Shown here in pieces: positions 55,542 to 64,000 of a DNA stretch of 64,000 bases. Within the stretch, counting starts at the first letter, position 1. Every line of letters starts with the position of its first letter. Below the pieces are notes generated by a model. It worked only from the letters and a program-made list of their open reading frames with translations. It did no database searches and had not been told where the DNA came from. Both the position numbers and the translations under genes were made by a program. The stretch lies in the NCBI GenBank assembly GCA_025363715.1, contig JANYLR010000082.1, forward strand, positions 26,330 to 90,329. The letters run 5' to 3'. Origin of the DNA: Holophagaceae bacterium. Lineage in GTDB: Bacteria; Acidobacteriota; Holophagae; Holophagales; Holophagaceae.

Positions 55542-57110
55542 CTATTTGGGCGGATGCTCCAAGAAGATCAGCCCGGGGCACTTCTCGGAGGTGGTGCGGC
55601 GCTGCCAGTCGTTCTCGAAGAGGATGGCGGGGTTACCCTCCACATCTTCCACCAGCTCGCCCCAGTAGCGGCTGGGCTCGGGCCAGCCGCCGGTGATCCA
55701 GCGGGCCATCTGGAAGCCACGGGGCTCCAGCAGCACGGGGCAGGCGTACTCGTCCTTGAGGCGGTGCTGGAGCACCTCGAACTGGAGGCGGCCGATGGCG
55801 CCCAGGATGGGCAGGGGCGCGCCGCCCTTGGGCCAGAAGACCTGCACCACGCCCTCCTCCGCGATCTGGCCCAGACCCTTCAGGAAGCCCTTGCGGGCGC
55901 CGGGATCCGCCAGGCGCACGGAGGCGAACTGCTCGGGCGAGAAGCGGGGCACGGCGTGGAATTCCACGGCTCCCTGGGCGCTGAGCACATCGCCGATGCG
56001 GAAGAGGCCGGGATTGATGAGGCCCAGGATGTCGCCGGGGTAGGCCTCGTCCACGATCTGCCGCTCCCGGCCGAAGAACATGTGGGGGTAGTTCAGCTTG
56101 ATGGACTTCTTCTCGCGCACATGGAGCGCATCCATGCCTCGCTCGAAGCGCCCGGACACGATGCGAGCGAAGGCCACGCGGTCCCGGTGGGCCTTGTTCA
56201 TGTTGGCCTGCACCTTGAACACGAAGGCCGTGAAGGGCTGCTCCGGTTCGATCTCGCCGCCCGCCATGAGGGGCCGGGCGCCCGGCGACGGGGCCAGTTC
56301 CAGGAACTCCTCCAGGAACTCGGCCACGCCGAAGTTGTTCACCGCCGAACCGAAGAACATGGGCGACTGCTCGCCCCGCAGGAAGGCCTCCCGGTCGAAG
56401 GCGGGCAGCACGTGGTCCATGAGGTCCACGTCGTCCTTGAGCTGCTGCAGTTCCGCAGCCGTGAGCAGGACCGCGATCTCGGGATCGTCCAGGCCGCCTT
56501 GTCCCGCCACTCTTGCCTTGCGGCCCGCCTTGGCCCGTTCAAAGACCTGGATCTGGCCCGTGGCGCGGACATAGACACCCTTGAAGTCCGTGCCGGAGCC
56601 GATGGGCCAGGTCATGGGCACGGCGTGGAGGCCGAAGAGCTCCTCCACCTCGTCGATGAGCTCCACGGGCTCGCGACCAGGGCGATCCAGCTTGTTCACG
56701 AAGGTGAAGATGGGGAGCCGGCGCTCGCGAGCCACGCGAAACAGCTTCTTGGTCTGCTCTTCCACGCCCTTGGCGCAGTCCAGCAGCATCACCACCGCGT
56801 CGGCGGCCGTGAGGGCCCGGTAGGTGTCCTCGCTGAAATCCTGGTGGCCCGGCGTGTCCAGCAGGTTGATGGCCTTGCCCAGGTACTCGAACTGCATGGC
56901 CGCCGAGGTGACGCTGATGCCGCGCTCCTGCTCGATGCTCATCCAGTCGGAATGGGCCGCCGCGCCGCCCTCCCGGGCCTTCACGCTGCCCGCCCGGTCG
57001 ATGGCGCCGCCGTAGAGCAGCAGCTTCTCCGTCAGCGTCGTCTTGCCCGCATCAGGGTGGGAGATGATGGCGAAAGTGCGCCGCCGCTGGATTTCTTCCG
57101 CAAGGCTCAT
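55542..57110 (-). CDS. prfC: Peptide chain release factor 3
   Basis: A 522-residue GTPase. It has G1 SHPDAGKTTLTEK, the switch ERGISVTSAAM, DTPGHQDFSEDTY and NKLDRPGREP, and RF3-type domains to the end. It recycles RF1/RF2 from the ribosome. The ATG at 57110 follows GGAA; an upstream ATG four codons earlier is possible. It is convergent with fbaB. Confidence 0.95.
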   Translation of the reverse strand: MSLAEEIQRRRTFAIISHPDAGKTTLTEKLLLYGGAIDRAGSVKAREGGAAAHSDWMSIEQERGISVTSAAMQFEYLGKAINLLDTPGHQDFSEDTYRALTAADAVVMLLDCAKGVEEQTKKLFRVARERRLPIFTFVNKLDRPGREPVELIDEVEELFGLHAVPMTWPIGSGTDFKGVYVRATGQIQVFERAKAGRKARVAGQGGLDDPEIAVLLTAAELQQLKDDVDLMDHVLPAFDREAFLRGEQSPMFFGSAVNNFGVAEFLEEFLELAPSPGARPLMAGGEIEPEQPFTAFVFKVQANMNKAHRDRVAFARIVSGRFERGMDALHVREKKSIKLNYPHMFFGRERQIVDEAYPGDILGLINPGLFRIGDVLSAQGAVEFHAVPRFSPEQFASVRLADPGARKGFLKGLGQIAEEGVVQVFWPKGGAPLPILGAIGRLQFEVLQHRLKDEYACPVLLEPRGFQMARWITGGWPEPSRYWGELVEDVEGNPAILFENDWQRRTTSEKCPGLIFLEHPPK

Positions 57111-57126
57111 GGGTTCCAACATAGAA

Positions 57127-57147
57127 AGGCGCGGCTGAGCCGCGCCT
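57127..57147. terminator. Short GC hairpin upstream of prfC
   Basis: Perfect arms AGGCGCGGC (57127-57135) and GCCGCGCCT (57139-57147), loop TGA. It follows the glyoxalase-like gene and palindrome on the minus strand. Confidence 0.5.
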
Positions 57148-57159
57148 CGTCAATTCTAG

Positions 57160-57189
57160 CTCCAAAGGGCGCCTTCGCGCCCTTTGGAG
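57160..57189. terminator. Palindrome CTCCAAAGGGCGC after the glyoxalase-like gene
   Basis: Perfect 13-base arms (57160-57172 and 57177-57189), loop CTTC, 8 bases past the stop of the minus-strand glyoxalase-like gene. No U tract. Member of the family seen at 40221, 41977 and 57644. Confidence 0.75.
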
Positions 57190-57196
57190 ATTGAAC

Positions 57197-57625
57197 TCAA
57201 TCCCGGGCCGCCATCCTTCGCTGGATCTCGACCTCGTCCACATCCTCGAGGTGGGTGGCGATCCACCAATTGTTGCCCCAGACGTCCTGCACACCCGCAT
57301 TCCGGTCGCCGTAGAACTGGTCGGCGGGCTCCAGAGTCGAGATCCCACCGGCCGCCAGGGCAGCCTGGTAGGTGGCGTCCGTGTCCGGCACATAGAGGTA
57401 GAAACCCGAGGGCATGGGTTTCCATGGATCCTTCGCCTGGGCCACCATCAGCATGGAATCCCCGATGCGCACTTCCGCGTTGGCGATGGTTCCGTCCGGG
57501 CGGACCGTGCGGCTGACCACCTCGGCCTGGAAGGCGTTCGTGAGGAAGACCAGGAGGCCCTCCCCATCCGCCACGACCAGGTAGGACGTGACCGTGTGGT
57601 ACCCCTTGGGGACAGGCTCAACCAT
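57197..57625 (-). CDS. VOC-family (glyoxalase/bleomycin resistance, PhnB-like) protein
   Basis: A 142-residue single vicinal-oxygen-chelate module. It has the beta-alpha-beta pattern FLTNAFQAEVVSR and AEVRIGDSMLMV, and ends with WGNNWWIATHLEDV, as in PhnB-like proteins. Some bind metal and act on dicarbonyls or drugs; others have lost activity. The start at 57625 is behind GGAGGAA. It sits between two palindromes. Confidence 0.85.
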   Translation of the reverse strand: MVEPVPKGYHTVTSYLVVADGEGLLVFLTNAFQAEVVSRTVRPDGTIANAEVRIGDSMLMVAQAKDPWKPMPSGFYLYVPDTDATYQAALAAGGISTLEPADQFYGDRNAGVQDVWGNNWWIATHLEDVDEVEIQRRMAARD

Positions 57626-57643
57626 GATTTCCTCCTTCACTCT

Positions 57644-57675
57644 CTCCAGAAGGGCGCGAATGCGTCCTTCTGGAG
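57644..57675. terminator. Palindrome CTCCAGAAGGGCGC after the oligopeptidase gene
   Basis: Near-perfect arms (57644-57657 and 57662-57675, one mismatch) with a short loop, 10 bases past the oligopeptidase stop on the minus strand. Member of the same palindrome family. Confidence 0.75.
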
Positions 57676-57685
57676 CATGGAACGG

Positions 57686-59815
57686 CTACTTGTTAATGCC
57701 AACCTGATTCAGCATCCAGGCCGTCTCGAAGGCTTTGTCCTTCAAGGCATCGTAGCGGCCGGAGGCTCCGCCGTGGCCTGCGGGCTCCATTTTCATCTTG
57801 AGCAGGAGCTGGTTGGCATCGGTCTTGAGGGTACGCAGCTTGGCCACGTACTTGGCGGGTTCCCAGTACATCACCTGGCTATCGTTGAAGCTGCTGGTGA
57901 CGAGGATGGCCGGGTAGGACCCCTTCCTGAGGTTGTCGTAGGGACTGTAGGCGCGCATGTAGTCGAAGGCGGCCTTCTCGTTGGGATTGCCCCATTCCAG
58001 GTACTCGCCCACGGTCAGGGGTAGGCTGGCATCCAGCATGGTGTTCATGACGTCCACGAAGGGCACGGCGCTGTGCACGGCCCTGAAGAGGTCCGGGCGC
58101 AGGTTGGTGACGGCCCCCATGAGCAGCCCGCCTGCGCTGCCGCCCTCGATGACCAAGCGGTCACGGGCGGTCCACTTCTCCTTCACCAGGAACTCGGCGC
58201 AATCGATGAAGTCGGTGAAGGTGTTCATCTTTTTCAGGAGCATGCCGTCGTCGTGCCAGCCCTCGCCCAGCTCGTTGCCGCCGCGGATGTGGGCGATGAC
58301 GTAGACCATGCCCCGGTCCAGCAGGCTCAGGCGCGAAATGGAAAAGGACGGGGAGCTGCCGTAACCATAGGAGCCGTAGGCGTACAGGAAGAGCGGCGCC
58401 TTGCCATCCCGCTTCACGCCCTTTTTGTAGACCACGGACAGGGGCACCTTCGCGCCATCCCGGGCCGTGGCCCACTGGCGCTCGGTGACGTACCGGGACT
58501 TGGCATAGCCACCCAGCACTTCGGTCTGCTTGAGCAAGGTCTGCTGCCCCGAAGCCAGGTCGCAGTCGTAGATGCTGGCCGGCGTGACCATGGACTGGTA
58601 GTTCAACCGGAAGGCCGTGGCGGTGTATTCCGGGGTACCCCCTGGGACCGCGGCATAGACGGGTTCGGGGAAGGTAACGTCGCGCCAGGTCTTGTGCTTG
58701 ATGTCGAAGATCCGGAACCGGTCCAGGCCCTGGCTCTTCTCCATCACGACCAGGAACTTCTCGAAGGGGTCCAGCCCTTCCAGGAGGACATCGGGGCGGT
58801 GAGGGACTACTTCGATCCAGTGGCCCGGATCCGGCGTGGCCACGGGGGCGGATACCAGCCGGAAGTTCTTGGCGCCCTTGTTGGTGCGAATGTAGAAGAG
58901 CCCCTCCCGGTGCTCCAGGTCGTACTTGTGGCCCTTCTCCCGGGGCAACAGCACCTTGAAGGCGCCCTTCGGCTCGGCGGCGGACAGGTACCTCGCCTCC
59001 CAGGTGTCTGTGGACTGGCATTCCACCACCAGGTACTTCCGATCCTTGGTGCGGCCAATGCCGATGCGGTAGAGCTCGTCCTTTTCCTCAAAAACCAGCT
59101 CGGGCTTGCCCCCCTTCAGATCCAGCCGCCAGACCTGGTTCGAGCGCTTGGTGAGGTCGTCCTCGGTCACGTAGAAGATGTGGCGATGGTCGCTGGACCA
59201 GGTGAACGAGGTCACTCGTTCCGCCAGAGGAGCGCTTACGGTGCTGGTGGCCAGATCCTTAGTGAAGAGCTTGTACTGGCGGAAGCCGGTGGCATCCGTG
59301 CTGTACAGCAGGGTGCGGTCGTCATCGCTGACCGAAAACCCGCCGAGGCTGAGGAAGGCCAGGCCCTTGGCCAGCTCATTCTGGTCCAACAGCATCTCTT
59401 CCGGCGCCTTCTCGCTGTAGGTGCCACCCTTGGCGGCCTTCCGGCGGCACTGGATGGGGTACTGCTTCCCCTCCTCGGTCCGGGAGTAGTAGTAGAAAGA
59501 GCCACGTCGGGTGGGCACGCTCAGGTCCGTCTGCTTGATGCGGCCCAGCATCTCCTTGTAGAGGGCCTCTGAAAAGGGCTTGAGGTCCTTCGTCATGGCC
59601 TCGGTGTAGGCATTCTCGGCATTGAGGTAGGCCGCCACTTCGGGATTCGTCTTTTCCCGCAGCCAGAACCAGGGGTCGTTCAACTTCTCGCCATGCCAGA
59701 GGGAGATGTGCTCGGCCTGTTTTGCTGAAGGGGGGGCTGGGGTCTGAGCACCCAGGCCTAGAGTGGCGCTCATGAGCGCCGCCAGGCCAGCCAGGCGGAA
59801 GGGACGAGGGGACAT
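57686..59815 (-). CDS. Exported prolyl oligopeptidase family protease (oligopeptidase B-like)
   Basis: A 709-residue S9 serine peptidase. A signal peptide (cleavage near LGAQT) is followed by a beta-propeller gating domain (about 70-420) and an alpha/beta hydrolase domain. The catalytic triad is Ser560 in GGSAGG, Asp645 in NDSQV and His681 in AGHGG. Oligopeptidase B cuts after basic residues in small peptides, but specificity here is inferred. The signal peptide suggests action outside the cytoplasm, which is unusual for the family. GGAG precedes the ATG. Confidence 0.9.
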   Translation of the reverse strand: MSPRPFRLAGLAALMSATLGLGAQTPAPPSAKQAEHISLWHGEKLNDPWFWLREKTNPEVAAYLNAENAYTEAMTKDLKPFSEALYKEMLGRIKQTDLSVPTRRGSFYYYSRTEEGKQYPIQCRRKAAKGGTYSEKAPEEMLLDQNELAKGLAFLSLGGFSVSDDDRTLLYSTDATGFRQYKLFTKDLATSTVSAPLAERVTSFTWSSDHRHIFYVTEDDLTKRSNQVWRLDLKGGKPELVFEEKDELYRIGIGRTKDRKYLVVECQSTDTWEARYLSAAEPKGAFKVLLPREKGHKYDLEHREGLFYIRTNKGAKNFRLVSAPVATPDPGHWIEVVPHRPDVLLEGLDPFEKFLVVMEKSQGLDRFRIFDIKHKTWRDVTFPEPVYAAVPGGTPEYTATAFRLNYQSMVTPASIYDCDLASGQQTLLKQTEVLGGYAKSRYVTERQWATARDGAKVPLSVVYKKGVKRDGKAPLFLYAYGSYGYGSSPSFSISRLSLLDRGMVYVIAHIRGGNELGEGWHDDGMLLKKMNTFTDFIDCAEFLVKEKWTARDRLVIEGGSAGGLLMGAVTNLRPDLFRAVHSAVPFVDVMNTMLDASLPLTVGEYLEWGNPNEKAAFDYMRAYSPYDNLRKGSYPAILVTSSFNDSQVMYWEPAKYVAKLRTLKTDANQLLLKMKMEPAGHGGASGRYDALKDKAFETAWMLNQVGINK

Positions 59816-59858
59816 GGGAGGCTCCTTGGTCGCACGAGATCTACCCTACTACGAAAAA

Positions 59859-59884
59859 ACAGGCCCCTCGGTTGAGGGGCCTGT
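59859..59884 (-). terminator. Terminator of hppA
   Basis: Arms ACAGGCCCCTC and its complement (59859-59869 and 59874-59884), loop GGTT. On the minus strand a run of T follows, ideal for ending hppA transcription. Confidence 0.85.
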
Positions 59885-59910
59885 CCGTTTTCGTGGCCGA
59901 GTCCGCTGGA

Positions 59911-62346
<2,436 letters not shown>

Positions 62347-62716
62347 GGTGTTCCTCCAATTGGGTTCAGAAAGGGACTAGGAAGGCTGAAGCGGGCGGTA
62401 TCTCACGGATCAGATGGTCTGTGCGGATGCGGCATGAGCCCCCACCCCGGGGGCAGACCACCAAAGATCGTGTTGGACTGTGAGCGATCTTAGCGTGGAT
62501 GGGCCGCCTGCCGCAAGACCGGGGCTTTTCCGGGTCTTCCCCTGACTCCTTCATGGCTTAACCACAGTGTGACCAAGGTCCTGCCTTAGGGGCTTGGGAA
62601 TCCCGGGCCCGGGGAAGATAATCGGGACACATCCGACTTTGATCCCAGCTGTCGATCCCGTGCCCCTCCAGGGATCCCTGTTCCCTTCATTTCGCCACCA
62701 CCAAAGGAGTCCAACT
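62347..62716. other. Divergent promoter region and structured hppA leader
   Basis: 370 bases without a gene between hppA (minus) and sdhC (plus). Three stem-loops lie in a row in the hppA 5' leader: nested arms TGGTCTG/CAGACCA with inner GCCCCC/GGGGGC (62415-62460), AAGATCG/CGATCTT (62464-62491), and AAGACC/GGTCTT (62515-62538). A short minus-strand frame here is probably not coding. The plus strand holds the sdhC leader with AAAGGAG before its ATG. Confidence 0.5.
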
Positions 62717-63412
62717 ATGTCCGTCGCTGAACAGAGCATCGCGGGCGCGGAAGCACGCGGCCACGGCTTCATGGCGTCCTCGGTTGGCCGGAAGGTCGTC
62801 ATGGCCGCCACCGGCATCGTCCTCTTCGGGTTCGTCACGGTCCACATGATCGGGAATACCCAGGCCTACCTGGGCGCTGAAGGGTTCAACGGCTACGCCA
62901 AGTTCCTCCACACCATGCTCCACGGCGCCGGCATCTGGATCTTCCGGGCCGTGCTCCTCGCCGCCACCGGCCTCCACATCTGGGCCGCCGTCTCGCTGAC
63001 CCTGGACAATCAGGCCGCGCGCCCCGTGGGCTATCGCGCCCAGCAGCCGGTCGCCTCCACCTGGGCCTCCCGCACCATGCGCTGGAGCGGCTTCATCCTG
63101 GCGGCCTTCATCGTCTATCACCTGCTGCACCTGACCACCGGCCACGCACACCCCAACTTCGACCACGCGAATCCCTACGCGAACTTCGTGAGCGCCTTCA
63201 AGGTTCCCGCCGCCGCTGGCTTCTACATCGTGGCTCAGCTTTGCCTGGGCCTGCACATGTGGCACGGCGTCTGGAGCTTCACCCAGACCCTAGGTCTCAC
63301 CCACCCGCGCTACGACGGCCTCCGGCGGAACTTCGCCACGGGCCTGACCCTGCTGGTGGTGGGCGTGAACATTTCCTACCCCATCGCCGTCCTCACCGGC
63401 TGCATCCACTGA
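62717..63412 (+). CDS. sdhC: Succinate dehydrogenase cytochrome b subunit (Bacillus-type, SdhC)
   Basis: A 231-residue membrane cytochrome b with five helices and histidines placed for two haems ([34 protein letters not shown]). This single-subunit di-haem type occurs in complex II of Bacillus, epsilon-proteobacteria and Acidobacteriota and passes electrons between the flavoprotein complex and quinones. AAAGGAG precedes the ATG. The flavoprotein gene follows immediately but is cut off. Confidence 0.93.
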   Translation: MSVAEQSIAGAEARGHGFMASSVGRKVVMAATGIVLFGFVTVHMIGNTQAYLGAEGFNGYAKFLHTMLHGAGIWIFRAVLLAATGLHIWAAVSLTLDNQAARPVGYRAQQPVASTWASRTMRWSGFILAAFIVYHLLHLTTGHAHPNFDHANPYANFVSAFKVPAAAGFYIVAQLCLGLHMWHGVWSFTQTLGLTHPRYDGLRRNFATGLTLLVVGVNISYPIAVLTGCIH

Positions 63413-63428
63413 TCCAAGGGAGCCAACC

Positions 63429-63569
63429 ATGGAACTCAATTCCCGAATCCCAGATGGCCCCATCGAGAAGAAGTGGGACAACCACAAGTTTGATCTCAAG
63501 CTCGTGAACCCGGCCAACAAGCGCAAGTACAAGGTGCTGGTGGTGGGCTCCGGCCTGGCCGGCACATAA
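63429..63569 (+). pseudogene. sdhA: Truncated succinate dehydrogenase flavoprotein subunit (SdhA N-terminus)
   Basis: 46 residues from [10 protein letters not shown] to the start of the FAD-binding motif [11 protein letters not shown], then a stop as the sequence turns AT-rich at about 63565. SdhA normally continues for some 600 residues, so almost all is missing. It starts 17 bases after sdhC, as in a normal sdhCAB operon. The break is exact within the Rossmann motif, consistent with an artificial join or an insertion rather than gradual decay. Confidence 0.8.
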
Positions 63570-64000
63570 TATTTGAAGTACCTACAGAATTAATAAATTG
63601 CGAAACAGAATATGATTCTGAAATCGAATATCGTGTTCATGGCAACAGCTCGTGGGTTCTTCATGAGAATGGCAGAAAATTCAAAGCATACTGCTCGTCA
63701 TCTTTTATTGATGATATATCCATCGGATCGCACACCCACGCATCTTCCCCAAAATACTCTTCCACCGGAGCATATTTCCCAACCACGCAGTTTGCTCCAT
63801 ATATAGCAGCTTCCAAAGTTGCAAGACCAGGGCTTTCCCTAAGGCTAACCAATGCATGCACTCTTGCCCGTTCATATATATAAGGCATTTGTTCGTGCTT
63901 AACTTCCCCAATAAAAAAAACATTCCCTCGTTCTTTAGCGATTTCTTTGCATGCTAAAGCATATAAATTAGATTCTCCCCTGCCAACAAAAACTATCGGG
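63565..64000. other. AT-rich segment foreign to the rest of the window
   Basis: From about 63565 the GC content falls to roughly 40 percent, against well over 60 percent in the preceding sdhC. No insertion-sequence ends or target duplications are visible at the junction. The segment carries a partial glycosyltransferase on the minus strand (see next entry). It is likely from another genome joined during assembly, or an acquired island whose far end is outside the window. Confidence 0.75.
63661..63999 (-). CDS. Partial glycosyltransferase (GT-B, family 4-like), C-terminal part
   Basis: A 112-residue open frame that enters from the right edge. It reads PIVFVGRGESN, then EVKHEQMPYIYERARVHALV, SLRESPGLATLEAAIYGANCVV and EYFGEDAWVCDPMDISSI. 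This is the nucleotide-sugar-binding half of a GT-B glycosyltransferase: the first strand, the E-S-P-G-L-A-T-L-E-A motif and the C-terminal VCDP. After ISSI the tail (KDDEQYALNFLPFS) is short and may be aberrant. Base composition is AT-rich, unlike all other genes here. Confidence 0.75.
   Translation of the reverse strand, partial: PIVFVGRGESNLYALACKEIAKERGNVFFIGEVKHEQMPYIYERARVHALVSLRESPGLATLEAAIYGANCVVGKYAPVEEYFGEDAWVCDPMDISSIKDDEQYALNFLPFS

Noticed and set aside
55482..57194. Plus-strand open frame of 570 residues opposite prfC
   Set aside because: Antisense shadow of a complete release factor 3 gene.
63568..63720. Plus-strand frame in the AT-rich tail (FEVPTELINCETEYDSEIEYRV)
   Set aside because: It looks protein-like but overlaps the better-supported minus-strand glycosyltransferase and has no start or family match in view.

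Overview
The window looks like a high-GC Gram-negative chromosome of the phylum Acidobacteriota, most plausibly a Holophagae member such as Geothrix or Holophaga. This rests on the long TonB-receptor-like outer-membrane protein with an N-terminal carboxypeptidase-regulatory domain, the S55 peptidase next to a beta-propeller exoprotein, the Bacillus-type succinate dehydrogenase cytochrome b, and overall composition. The genus is inference; no rRNA or tRNA gene was found to test it.

Layout. 1-10081: a sensor kinase with an extracellular solute-binding domain and a sigma-54-type response regulator, then a DcaP-like porin and a complete branched-chain amino acid ABC transporter (livK-H-M-G-F). 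10126-17461: a convergent single-chain phosphotransbutyrylase-butyrate kinase fusion, an Omp85-like protein, a flotillin-like protein and small membrane proteins. 17572-23100: a class II aldolase with mtnA (candidate 5-deoxy-sugar or methylthioribose salvage), then a small set of arn-like genes (ArnE-like, ArnT-like, ArnA-decarboxylase-like). 23161-32387: corA, an alcohol dehydrogenase, gpsA-plsY, cinA, DinB, pyruvate kinase and a Fis-like regulator. 32487-38528: two translationally coupled GAPDH paralogues (the second with a changed active-site motif), a BaiN-type flavoprotein, a LipB-NUDIX fusion and a short-chain acyl-CoA dehydrogenase. 38676-49288: TolC-like protein, nadC, enoyl-CoA hydratase, beta-propeller and S55 peptidase exoproteins, TonB-receptor-like protein. 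49412-63412: YmdB-like phosphodiesterase, aquaporin, exonuclease, DoxX, HAD phosphatase, 3-hydroxybutyryl-CoA dehydrogenase, class I aldolase, prfC, glyoxalase-like protein, oligopeptidase B, a divergent membrane pyrophosphatase and sdhC. At about 63565 sdhA breaks off and the last ~435 bases are AT-rich, carrying part of a glycosyltransferase; this is either a chimeric join or an insertion.

How the genes fit together. Acyl-CoA dehydrogenase, enoyl-CoA hydratase, 3-hydroxybutyryl-CoA dehydrogenase and the Ptb-Buk fusion together cover C4 and branched acyl-CoA interconversion, with ATP recovery through acyl-phosphate. The amino acid importer next to Ptb-Buk suggests branched-chain amino acids as one source. 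Class I aldolase, tandem GAPDH, pyruvate kinase and the pyrophosphatase are central energy metabolism.

Most unusual signals: the Ptb-Buk fusion; the LipB-NUDIX fusion; the coupled degenerate GAPDH; five intergenic elements built from inverted arms of short purine-rich tandem units, two pairs of which are dispersed copies; four sequence-similar palindromes at gene 3' ends; a structured leader before hppA; and the abrupt compositional break at the right edge.
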